A stretch of 64,000 nt of DNA, taken from positions 87,297 to 151,296 of the forward strand of contig JBAJFE010000040.1 of assembly GCA_037903355.1 (NCBI GenBank), read 5' to 3'. Under the pieces are notes generated by a model. The model saw nothing but the letters and a program-made list of their open reading frames with translations, was not told the origin of the DNA and did no database searches. This document shows, piece after piece, positions 11,801 through 21,949 of the stretch. The position numbers and the translations under genes are program-made. Within the stretch, counting starts at the first letter, position 1; each line of letters starts with the position of its first letter. This DNA comes from Trichuris trichiura (lineage: Eukaryota; Nematoda; Enoplea; Trichinellida; Trichuridae).

Positions 11801-12585
11801 GAAAAAGTTGAAAACAATACTTACTTAGTGTCGGCTTCTTTGTGCATATTCACCTTTTATGGTTTCTACCTGACTGCAATTGAACATGAAAACTCGATAG
11901 CTACGGTGATTCGAGACGAAATATCTCTACAGGGCCCACTTTTCAACATTTGGCAAACGGTATAATGAGGTCCAAGCGGTCAGCGCGAAGCCCGTACTCC
12001 TCATGCATGAAGTGGAGAATCAGCATCCGTTCCTCTAACCGTTAGAGTAACAGTTTTTGAGTAATCAGTCAGCTGAATTGAGCAGATAACCTTCAGCTGC
12101 AAAGATGTCCAATCAACAGTCAAAAAAATGCAGCTAAGCTTGCGAAATCGACCGGATTGGGTAAGTGTTGAATACTGAACGTGAGATAGCATTTATTTTA
12201 AACAACGCGCTGAAAGGAAATCAGAAAAGAAGCTAAAATTGATATGAGGCAACTTCGTTCGAGATGTTAGACCTTTACTTAGCAGAGTAACACAGAAAAC
12301 GATATAGACGTGCGAAGAGTAAAGGGGAAAAGAAGGTGTACGTAGCTGAGCTACAAAGCAAGGGCACAACAGCTGAGAGAGATCAAGGCACAGTGGCTAG
12401 CTATGTGATCAGCAGGCTATATTCAAGGTATAAGCCCAACAGGAGATATATGAGGAGGTTGAATTACTTGAATTGCACGTCAAGAACTAGCCTATGACAC
12501 GATAAAAATTCTCTGTGGGAAGAGACGACAAACTTTGCATGTTCGCAATGAAGTTCACGATATCTTCGCGAAGATTCTCCCAAGT
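8890..12585. other. Gene-free stretch with recurring GATAT motif
   Basis: No gene is recognisable. Between about 9800 and 11090 a short motif, (A/T)NTGATATT or ACGATATT, recurs about a dozen times at irregular spacing (9806, 9928, 10018, 10078, 10132, 10191, 10544, 10729, 10849, 11078 and others), as in a strongly decayed satellite. Open frames here (for example 9613-9897) look random. Confidence 0.4.
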
Positions 12586-12590
12586 GTTAT

Positions 12591-13004
12591 ACTTCAAAAC
12601 AAGGCAACTTTCGCACCAAGATTAAGTCGAAGGGAGCTTTGATTATGTCACGAAGCTCCTTTACTGTCATTTCTTTTTCTCGCTTGCCAACAGAAACGAA
12701 AGGGCAGCTCACACCCTTTCTCACCGCATTCGGCTTCGTGTTCTTGATGTTCAGTCTTGAAAAATAATTTTGAAAAATAGGTTAAGTTGAGTAATTTGTC
12801 TGCAACTGAACATGGGTCATCGTTGGGCTCCCATGAACATAACATCGTGCCACAGAATGGGCGCTGAACAGTATCTAACGATGATTGATTTGGAACGTAA
12901 AACAAGCCGCCTTCAGCAACCGCCTACAGGAATACAACAGGTTCGACAAAATGGTTTTCGAAGAGCACCGCCATCTTTCCTTTAAGAATTTCCCAAAGTC
13001 CCGT
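12591..13004. repeat. Direct repeat Z, copy 1
   Basis: About 410 bases that recur in the same orientation at 16252-16680 with roughly 85-90 % identity by eye. Shared landmarks are ACGAAGCTCCTTTACTGTCA, GTCTGCAACTGAAC and GTATCTAACGATGATT. The open frames of both copies do not stay in register, so coding is unlikely. The end of this copy runs into a local foldback (12974-13056). Confidence 0.7.
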
Positions 13005-14060
13005 TTTAAAGTGTCGATGCACTTTAGGACGGGACCCTGGTACATTTTTAAAGGAAAGATGGGTCTAGTATGTTGTCTCCCAACCGGAAGTTGAGGTGGC
13101 TACTTCAAAGCGTTATCTGCGACTCTACAGCGTAATAAATGGTTGTTATCGGCACAACGGGACGGACGTTATCGTCAGGTTTAGTGAAAGTATGGAATTT
13201 AGCAGCTTCGCATGCATTGAAGTTACGGGAAACACAATGGGGCCTGCAGGTGTTCAAGCTGAGACGTCCTCTAGCGACAGGGTAAATCTCATTCTGCGTT
13301 ATGTCTGTCCTGGGATCTAGTGACAACTTGCCATCGACAAGTGGAGGCACCGTAAGGAGGCACTGACGCCTTCTGCCTGATTAGGTACACCCGAGTGAAC
13401 CCGATTATGCGCCTCCAGCGAAATCGACGCGTCGCCTTCGGCAGGCTGAGTGCCTGCGTTTGCAGTAGGTATGCTTTTTCCCTTTTTGCGTTGGTCAATG
13501 CTCGCGTGTTCAGTGATCGCTAAATAACGTTACTTTGCGCTAAGCTTCTTGTCGTTTGCGCCACGGTCAAAACTGCAAAACCCAACAGCAGCAACGAACG
13601 CGCGTCATGTTAAGGTTTAGGCTTAGGCTTAGGCTTAGGCTTAAGCTTAGGCTTAGGCTTAGGCTTAGGTTTAGGCTTAGGCTTAGGCTTAGGCTGAGGC
13701 TTAGGTTTAGGCTTAGGCTGAGGCTGAGGCTTAGGTTTAGACTTAGGCTTAGACTAGGGCAGGACAGGATCGCCGGCAGGGTTATAGCGCGCACTTGGAA
13801 ACAATTACCAGAACGGCGAACCGTTTCCAGCTGTGCAGCGTTCCTTCGCTGATACGCATCGCTCGCATGTGTACACAGTGAACAATAGCTCAGGTCACCC
13901 ATTGTTCAGGTGACGTAGTAATGATCACGTACCCGCTTTTGAAGTTGCCCCCTCAACTTCCGCTGGGGAGACAACATACAAGACCCGAAAGATGTAGCTG
14001 CTCTTCAAAACCCATTTTGTCGAACCTATTGTTTTCCTATAGGCGGTTCCTATAGGCGCC
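12917..14060. repeat. Inverted repeat flanking the telomere-like array
   Basis: Left arm segments 12917-12990 and 13050-13112 match the reverse complement of 13929-14060 (shared blocks: AGGTTCGACAAAATGG, GTATGTTGTCTCCC, GGAAGTTGAGG). The arms enclose about 800 bases with the TTAGGC array near the middle. The left arm contains an additional insertion, so the arms are not collinear throughout. Confidence 0.65.
13610..13756 (+). repeat. Interstitial telomere-type array (TTAGGC)n
   Basis: About 24 head-to-tail copies of TTAGGC with scattered variants (TTAGGT, TTAAGC, CTGAGG). TTAGGC is the canonical nematode telomere repeat. The array is internal, flanked by inverted repeats, and its substitutions show it has not been maintained by telomerase recently. 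It explains the artificial Arg-Leu and Leu-Ser open frames translated from both strands. It may derive from a chromosome-end fusion, repair synthesis by telomerase, or capture by a mobile element. Confidence 0.9.
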
Positions 14061-14108
14061 TTTTAGATCAGTGAGAAGCTGGAGCGTTCTCCACGTGACC
14101 GCTTACAG

Positions 14109-14322
14109 CAGTTTCTCAATGTGGGCCTGGGGCTCCTTGCGGGAGGATGGGAGATTTTAGGGGAGCCCTGGAAGCCACGGGGGTTCTGGAGGGAACTCTG
14201 GAGAAGAATACGGCAGGACATTTTCCCAGTAAACGGTGCGCCCTGACAAGGCTTAGAGGGGCCGTGGTGGGAACTGACAAGGCCTAGGTTGGCCCTGGGG
14301 CAAACAAGGTTAAGAAATTATG
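14109..14322. mobile_element. hAT-like non-autonomous element, copy 1
   Basis: The ends read CAGTTTCTCAATGTGGGCC and, in reverse complement, CATAATTTCTTAACCTTG followed by GCCCCAGGG. TTCTCAA-type ends followed by G/C-rich runs are typical of hAT MITEs. There is no coding capacity. A related copy lies in opposite orientation at 15895-16079. Family assignment rests on the terminal motif only. Confidence 0.5.
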
Positions 14323-15894
14323 AATTAAAAAATACAGCGCTTAAAGGGAATGAAGCAACTAGAGCGCAGTGACTAACCTTGCTACTTTTAAGCAGATGAC
14401 CAGCGGGACATTCCAACCGATCAATGTAACTTTGGAAAAAAGTATTTTGTAATAACAGCACCATTACGCGGCAATGCATTAGGTAGAGAGCGTGTCGAGA
14501 AAATAAGGTTTAAATCTACTGCTTGATTTTGCTGCTTTAAGAACAAAAGAACTTACCGGGTGACAAGTCTTTTACCCATTCGATAGGCGTGCATCTGTAT
14601 TTTATACAGCCCATACATGGGCTATACACACATGTAAAGATGCACGACCATCCCGCAGAGAAACGAAAGCGACTTTCCTTAAAGGCGTGGAACTTTTAGT
14701 AGTAGTACAGTACGCGGGACGTTCAGGTTGTTCTTGAAATGCTTTCCGGCGAACGTTCTCCATTCGCATATGCAAAAAGGTTCTCTAAACTGAATCAAAG
14801 TTAGACGAGAAAAATAGTAACTGAACAAAGAGTACTTTTTCCGCTTTCGTGATTAATGTAAGGCCGCTGTCCATTACGCGTGCCACCGTATGAAAAGTGC
14901 AGGTTCCTCTCCGGTGAGAATGAGGATATCTTATTCTAATCCTTACTCACGAGCATTGTGGTCATTTTGGTGTGCCTAGAGAAACTCAAGGGCTCAATCT
15001 AATTCTCAGGCTTAACTTGACGTAATGCAAATTCCGGACGGCGGGCAGAGCAACAGCAGCTCAACGCGGCAGCAATCACGGAAGTTCCAAGTAAAGTCGT
15101 ACTCAGCAGTAGCAATGTGCAGCTTGTACGGGATAGTTTGAACAAACATTAAACCTGATGCGGTCCTACTCCAAAATGAGCACATCGCAGAAGAAGCAAG
15201 CTTAAGTTTCAATGAAAAAAAGAGAAAAGATTGAAATCCATTTGCTTAATATCTCAATCGCTTTTTGAACACGGGCTGTTGTGATCTTCAAACGTTACAA
15301 GGAGACTTTTCTCTCCTTCAACAGTAACTAATGTCTACTGAACGCGCCTGCGGTCAACCAATGCTGAGATGCACATTTCCGATATTTTCACTCGACACTG
15401 CTTTTTGAAATTAGTCCTGAGAGGCATGAAAGGTTTCCAACCATAAATGCATCCCAAGTAAATGTTGATTTTTCGTTCCGCAGAGCAGGTATGACTCCTT
15501 CTCACCATTTTTGCTATACGTATAAACACATTCCAAAAGTATTATTTAAACATCTTTCCAATTTTTGGAAGCTATTATGTCGACAAGCGTTATTCTCCTA
15601 CCGACCGCGTGTTCTGCCCAAACTGAAAATCTATCGGCCAATACAACTGTGAGTCATACTAACGTGTACCCAGGCTGGTTAGCTTCCTATCTTCTTGTAG
15701 ATTAGGGACGACCAAACGAGTGGAGGTAGACTATAGATGTGGAAGTGATAGAAAAATGTCTGGAAACGTATGTTCACAAAAAAAGACGAGTTTGCGATAT
15801 GAATAGGCGTAATGGTTCGCGCTTTGGTTGCTGTTGAACGTGTCAAGAATGGAAAAGTAGGCTTAGTAAATCAAGATTGATGAAAAGTCTATAT

Positions 15895-16079
15895 CATAAT
15901 TTCTCAACCTTTTTTGCCCCAGGGCTCCCCTAGGCCTTGCCAGGGCCTATCAGGGTCCGCCTAAGCCTTGTCAGGGCCTACCGTTTATTGGAACAATGTC
16001 CTGCCGCATTATGCTCCACGTCCCCCCTAAAATCTTCCGGGACCCCCAAGGGGACCCCAGGGCTAACGTTGAGAAACAT
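15895..16079. mobile_element. hAT-like non-autonomous element, copy 2
   Basis: This is an inverted relative of 14109-14322: CATAATTTCTCAACC at one end and GTTGAGAAACATAA at the other, with C/G-rich interior blocks (AGGCCTTGCCAGGGCC, CTAAGCCTTGTCAGGG) shared between copies. No coding sequence. Opposite orientation of the two copies contributes to the nested inverted structure of this region. Confidence 0.5.
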
Positions 16080-16095
16080 AAAAGAACTGAAGGGT

Positions 16096-16252
16096 GCGAC
16101 GGAACATGAGCAGTTCCGAAACGTACGGTATTCGATTTGTTCTGTAATTTCTCTAACAATTTGCTCATCCATCCGTTGGTAGGGCATTTTGAAGTTTACT
16201 TACTGATACACCTAACAGGCCAAACCCGTGAATCTGAAGATCTACTATGAAA
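16096..16252. repeat. Half of a foldback repeat also present in the p66 intron
   Basis: This ~155-base segment closely matches the right arm of the foldback at 40750-41074 (shared TTGCTCATCCATCCGTTGG and GTGAATCTGAAGATCTACTA). Only one arm is present here and it abuts repeat Z copy 2, so it is either a truncated copy or half of an element split by rearrangement. Confidence 0.7.
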
Positions 16253-16680
16253 CTTCAAAACAAGGCAAATTTCTCACCAAACTTAAGTCGAAGCCAGCTT
16301 TCATTATTTCACGAAGCTCCTTTACTGTCATTTCTTTTTCTCGCTTGCCAAGTGAAACGAAAGGGCAGTTCGCACCCTTTCTCACCGCATTCGGCTTCGT
16401 GTGTTCTCGATGTTCAGTCCTGAAGAATAATTTTCAAAAATAGGCTCTATTTAGTAAATTGTCTGCAACTGAACGTGGTCATCGTTGGGCTCCCATGAAC
16501 CCAACATCTTGCAGCAAAATGGGCACTGAACAGTATCTAACGATGATTAATTTGGAACGTAAAAGAAGTGAGAAGCGGGAGCGTTTTGTATGTGAACAGC
16601 TACAGCAATACAACAGATGGGAGCAAATGGTTTTTGAAGAGCAGCGACATCTTTCCTTCAAGAATGTACCAAAGTCCCGT
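16252..16680. repeat. Direct repeat Z, copy 2
   Basis: Second copy of the repeat at 12591-13004, same orientation. It ends at the same CCAAAGTCCCGT boundary as copy 1, where different sequences follow in each place. That shared edge suggests Z has a defined end, as expected for a mobile or previously tandem unit. Confidence 0.65.
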
Positions 16681-17480
16681 CCTTACAAGCTGCATATTGC
16701 TACCGCAGACTTCGACTTTATTTGGAACTTCCTCAATTGGTGTCGCGTTGAGGTGCTGTTGCTGTGCCCGCCATCCTGACATTGGCTTACGTAAACTTAA
16801 GGCTAAGAATTAGATTTAGCCTTTGGTTTTATGTAGGCAAAAACAGAATGATCAGTATGCTCGTCAGTAAGCGTTAGGATAGGATATCTTCATGCTTACC
16901 GGAGAAGAACTCGCATTTTTCAAACGGACGGAGGCGTAAACGACAGCGGCTTCATTTTAATCACGGACGCAGAAAAAGCACTTGTTATTCAGTGACTACC
17001 TTTCTCGTCTAATACTGTTTCAGTTTATAAAACCTTTTTCCTTATTGGAATGGAGAACGTTCGCCGGAAAGCATTTCAAGAACTACCTGAACATCGCGCG
17101 TACTGTCCTACTACTAACAGTTCCACGTCGTTAACGAAAGTCTGTCTCTGTGCTTCTCTGATGGATAGTCGTGCATCTGTGAATATGTGTACCGCCCATG
17201 TATGGGTTGTATAAAACACAGATGCACGCCTGCAGAATGGATAAAAGACTTCTCAGCTGGTAAGTTCTTTTGTTCTTAACGGAGCGAAAGCAAGGAGTAG
17301 TTTCAAGTCTTGTTTTCTCGACGCACTGTCTACTTAATCCGTTGCCGCTTAGTGGTGATATCATTAGAAAACACTTTTTTCCAAGGTTACATGGATCAGT
17401 AGGAATGTCCCGGTGGTCATTTGCTTAAAAGTAGCGAGTCTTGGCACTGCGCTCTAAGTCTTTCATTCCCTTCGAGCGCC

Positions 17481-18159
17481 GTCTCTTCTGATTAGACAGT
17501 TGAATTGGCTTTTGCCAAGTTTTCAAGTTTATACACTTTCAACTAGCAATTTGTGGGTGAAAGGTATTGTTCAGAATAAATCTTCTTTCAGATTTCATGA
17601 GTGGTCCATTCAGTTTATCTTTAAAACTCTGTCGGACTGCTTTTTTTATCTGAAAATCACCCGTTGGAAAAACCTGTATGTCACTATAGCGTCGCACTGT
17701 TAGGCTAACAGTTGTTTCAGCAGTGATATGTTAAAGCAGAATGTACAGTTAGACTACTGAAGCTTGTACATCCTACCAGTTAATCTATGACATTATTAAA
17801 CGTTTTCTTGTTTTCGCTGCGTTGTATAAACGTTTTTGTCAATTCTTACTTATCCGTTAAGGAATTAACGCTTGTTTGGTTTTTTCTATCCGCTATCATT
17901 AGCTGAGGAATGCTGACGTCACAAAGAAGCTTTAGAAAGGTAATCTTTAGGCAGTTGAACGAGTCTTCTCCGAACCTCAAAATCGAATTTACTTGAAAGT
18001 GTTCGTTGCAAAATTTAAGCTTAGTTATCTTTAGGCGAACGTGAGGAAAATTTTGGAAGGAAGTCTGTCGGAAAGCGTCTCCACTCTGGAACTTCAAGGC
18101 AGAGACTACAAGTCAAGCGAAGGGCCAAAGCCAGCTTTCAGCAACCGAAGCTGGCTTGA
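17481..18159. other. No recognisable gene
   Basis: Short open frames on both strands only. A small inverted pair, AAGCCAGCTT and AAGCTGGCTT, lies at about 18128-18157 at the edge of the following tandem array. Confidence 0.45.
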
Positions 18160-18722
18160 GTGTTTAATGCCCTGTGGCCACCGGTGAACGCAAACTTTTG
18201 TGGGCATTCTGGTTTAGATTTTTAATGCCCTGTGGCTACCGCTGAACCCATGCATGTATGGGTTCTGGTTTAGGTTTTTAATGCCCTGTGGCCACCGGTG
18301 AATGCAAACCTTTGTGGGCATTCTGGTTTAGGTTTTTAATGCCCTGTGGCTACCGCTGAACCCATGCATGTATGGGTTCTGGTTTAGGTTTTTAATGCCC
18401 TGTGGCCACCCACCGACTCAAGTTACCACGTACTGCTTGGTTGGTTTTTAATGCCCTATGGCCATCGCTGCACTCAAGCCGTCTTGGCCCCTATGCTTCA
18501 GTTTCTGATGCTTGACAGTGAGGGATTAGCAGAAGCCTGTGTGGGCATTTGGTTTGGTATTTAATGCCTTGTGGCCACAGCTAAACTCAAGCCTTCATGG
18601 GCTCTATGGCTTCAGTTTTTATGCGTCGCAGCCAGCGTTCAACGGAAGCCTTTATGGGGGCTTTGGTTCGAAGTTTTAATGCCCTATGGCCACCAATCTA
18701 TAGAAACCCCAGTTGCTTTGGT
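18160..18722 (+). repeat. Tandem array, ~57-bp unit with ~114-bp higher order
   Basis: TTTTTAATGCCCTGTGGCC recurs at about 18162, 18221, 18276, 18335, 18391, 18447, then more diverged near 18556 and 18672. The first five units alternate between two types, one with GTGAACGCAAACTTTTGTGG and the other with GAACCCATGCATGTATGGG, so the true period is a ~114-bp dimer. Unit identity falls to the right. It looks like a small satellite or minisatellite, with no coding signal. Confidence 0.85.
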
Positions 18723-20542
18723 TTCTAATTCTGCATGGGCACTTGGGCACGAATTGTCCACCTGAAATTCCGTTTGTATCCGTTGGACAGTGTGTTTATT
18801 TTTGTGTGACCTGAGTTGTTGAATCGTTGACAATTACTCCCAGCAGTCGTTGAGTTGCTGGTTTTGACGTACCTATTTGCTATTTGACTGCGCTCGTTAC
18901 GTTTGTATTTATGTGGTGTCAAGCGTGGCAATACATTCTTTTGGTGAACTTTGAAATTGAACTTTCATTAAGATATGCGCATCTGTATTAAACTTGTTAC
19001 TATTGAATATGCGGGATTCATTAGTTGTTTCACAAGTCTGTACTTATGTGTTGAGAAGCGAACATTTCACCGAAAGTACAGAAGATAATCAGATATGTTT
19101 CAGTTTAGGTCACATAGTGTTTTCATATTTTTTTTGGAGTCAATAGAAAGGACGGGTGTTAGGCGATGTTCGCTGAAAATGTGCTTGAAACAGCGGGCCC
19201 TACTATGGTAGTGTGAGCAAGAGAGCGAGCAAAACAGAAAAGATGGATTTTTTGTTACCTACTCAAACATGGTAATAATGCTAGCAATCATCATTTATTT
19301 CAGCACATTTTCATTGTGTAAATTGAATGCTTTCGGCTGGGAATAAATCTAAGTATTGTCCAGAATCTGGTAGAGCTGCAACTCATAAAATTTGGAACAG
19401 ATGATGGTTTAAACTAGTGATGCTCAACGCGGTAACACCGACCAGACTTTAGCAGGTTTTGGGAAGTCTTGGAATAGCAGTAAAAAGCTGAAGGTTGTAC
19501 AGAAACGTAAATGTTCGATCTTGGTCAGTCAAATAGATGCTCTCATAAGAAGTATTAGTCATTCAGTTATTGTTTCGCACTCTCCGGCGGGTGCAGTATG
19601 TTGCCGCGTGTACAACTCGTTCGTTACAGTTTGATGCCAACTTGTCTTGCTTACAGTTCGATAAATGATTCGTACTAATGGAATCCGGCATCTCGCTTAG
19701 GACTAGGAACAATGGGCAATGTTTCTCTCATTCTGTCTAGCTTCCATTAAATTTCTCCATCCAAATTTGGAACGTCTTTTTCAATATCATTTTAATACTC
19801 CTACTGAGGTTTTTAGAAAATGTGTCATATTCGTGCATGTCATGCTGGCACGTTTGCGCATTGATCCGTTTCCGCATGGCATGTTTCCACTAGGCACCTG
19901 CCCTTTTTGAGTGCAATCTTATGTTTTATCCACGGACGTACATTTTATCAACTGTTTGACCAGTTATCTTTTCATGGCTGCCTTTCGAATGGAATTTATT
20001 TTTCGTGCCTTAGTGTTTGCTCAATGCATGCATACGATGCGACGTCTCCACGGACTACAGCGTCATGGTCTGTAGTTATATGGTTTACCAGATCTAGCTT
20101 TCGTGGCATTATGCGATTGCGCATGGTCGCGTGTGAGCATTCTCATAAGCGTGGGGTAATTCGTTTTGGTGATCGGACATTCTGTTGGTTGGATGTTCTG
20201 AAAGCGCCTGCGCAGCACAGGCCAGGTTTGAATTTATGTAGGTGCTTGCACGTTCTCTTTCCAAACAAATATATTTAGATGGAACTAAGGAAACACGATT
20301 CCATGAACTCACATATTAGTTATGCTGCGTTTCTGAAGTCTTTTGTTTGCATGAGCTAATTTTCTATGGTTGTATTTTCTAACGTTTTTATGCGAGACGT
20401 TTTAAGTTGCTGCTGTTTGCTAACATCTTACGTGCAACATGCAGTGACTGCTTGACAAAAGTTATTTCATTCGCATGTACGCATCCATTTCCCAATAAGA
20501 AGTATGGATTCTGTTAATACAACCAATAGGCATTGGCTAGTG
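18723..20542. other. No recognisable gene
   Basis: The longest open frame (19907-20278, 123 codons) has no family resemblance and lies antisense to another open frame. No splice-phased exon series or repeat was seen. Confidence 0.45.
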
Positions 20543-21572
20543 CATAGGTTCTCAAAGTGCGCGATAACGCCCCCCGGGGGCAATGGGAACCTCATGCGGG
20601 GGCGTTGGGAATCACATAAAAGGAACTCTGGCAGAATTATTCCTAGCGCAGGAGGGCCCTCAAAGAGACCTTCGTAAGAAGGGTCCTTCTTAACTTGCCC
20701 TAACTAGAACTGGCGGCGGCAACTTCAAAGGAGGCCAAGTGGGGGTGGAGGGCGCAATGGAACAATGGCGTTTTTCTTAGCTCAACTCCGCCAGAAGCGG
20801 AGGCGACAAATTCAAAAGCGTTATGGGACAAGAAGCGGCAAGTTATGGGCTGCTGCAGAAAATTTTTTTATTGCGTTTCCATCATCTTATCTAGCGGAAT
20901 GCGGATTCAGCGCAGTTACGGAGCTGCTAAGTAGCAAGAGATGTCGGCTAGATATAGTGAATCGAGGTGACCGTAGACTGATGGTGACAAAGATGCAGCA
21001 AAGCATAGACAACTTGCTCGTTCTGCATTGAGCACACCCATCACATTGAGTAGTTTCCGTTCATGTGCAGCCGCAAACTTGCGTTATAGTTTCTTTTGCA
21101 TCTTTTCGCCTAAGCGTTTTCGCTTCAATCTGGTTTGTTGTCACTACAATTCTGTTTGGTGTGGGTAAAAAGAGAAATAGACGGAGAGGGTTTTTTTGGG
21201 AAAGGCTAATGAATGCTTCTTCCTTATGTGACTTTATGTTTTGGAAAACGTGAGAGGAGGTATGAAAGGCAAGCAGAAATTTTCCCATCATAAAATGGTT
21301 CGTGGAAATGCAGGAGTAATGTAGTACGTCTACCACGTGACGAAGAGTAAAAGTGTTTTCTGCAAAATTTTCTCTCGAGTAGTGGTGCTGCAAAGATTTT
21401 CCCACCTGGGGCGACGGAGGGAAAAGTTTGAAAACCTAATGACCTCCCGGCTACGCGACGTCCTACCTTCCAGCCAATCAGCGGACCCAAAATTGACTAA
21501 TCAGAAGTGGGGGCACTAGCGCTCAGGAACGTTCACAGGGGGGCGATGGAACGAAAAGTTTGAGAATCTATG
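20543..21572 (+). mobile_element. Decayed hAT transposon
   Basis: The terminal inverted repeats read CATAGGTTCTCAAA at 20543 and the reverse complement of CATAGATTCTCAAACTTTT at 21572, both followed by runs of C/G. This is the end type of Charlie/Buster-like hAT elements. About 1.03 kb remains, against several kb for an intact element, and it holds only the C-terminal piece of a transposase. No clean 8-bp target duplication is visible, only a partial CTAG/CTAA resemblance. Confidence 0.75.
20765..21031 (+). pseudogene. hAT transposase C-terminal dimerisation fragment
   Basis: The 88-codon frame contains FPSSYLAECGFSAVTELLSS, then the CRLDIVNRGDRRLMVTKMQ block. These match the C-terminal region of hAT transposases of the group that gave rise to ZMYM/SCAND3/FAM200-type host genes (FPSSY..E.GFS.V..LL...R.RL.I...GDLRL..TK). 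The catalytic RNase H core and zinc fingers are missing, so it is a remnant. The stop at 21029-21031 is probably the original terminus. Confidence 0.75.
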
Positions 21573-21949
21573 ATCTAACAGGATGGAGGTCAAGCGAACA
21601 AACTCGAACATAACACATCGAGGACAGGCATATGGCGCAGTGTATTAGACGGAATTACCTTGACCTGATTGCACAGGGGAACTGTTATCATTGCGTTGAG
21701 GAAGGCAGTGATACAATTCGAAAATAGCAAATGTGTTGGCCCTGCTGCTTAGGTCAGCAGTACATAAGGACCTGTCGCTCATTTTAGCCATCAGCAGAGT
21801 GACCTGTCAAAGACGGGATAAGGCGGTAAGCATCATTCTTTATCTACTGAAGCCGAAGGAACCAGAATTTAAAGCTGTTGCATCTTCAAACCATGTTAGC
21901 CTTCAGCCTACTAGAAATAATGTACAAAACTGCTCAGTTTTAGCGCCCT

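Larger units (their letters stand above)
14330..17480. repeat. Large inverted repeat (~800-bp arms)
   Basis: The left arm (14330-15150) is matched in reverse complement by 16680-17480. Shared blocks include GTGCATCTGT around the palindromic CCCATACATGGG/CCCATGTATGGG, GCAGTGACTAA/GCGCTCTAAG edges and a GCTGTTGCTGTGCCCGCC block. Between the arms lie unique sequence, hAT-like copy 2, a foldback fragment and repeat Z copy 2. Short open frames within the arms are not conserved between copies, so I see no gene. Confidence 0.65.

Noticed and set aside
13556..13902. Arg-Leu repeat ORF on + and Leu-Ser repeat ORF on -
   Set aside because: They are translations of the TTAGGC telomere-type array, not proteins.
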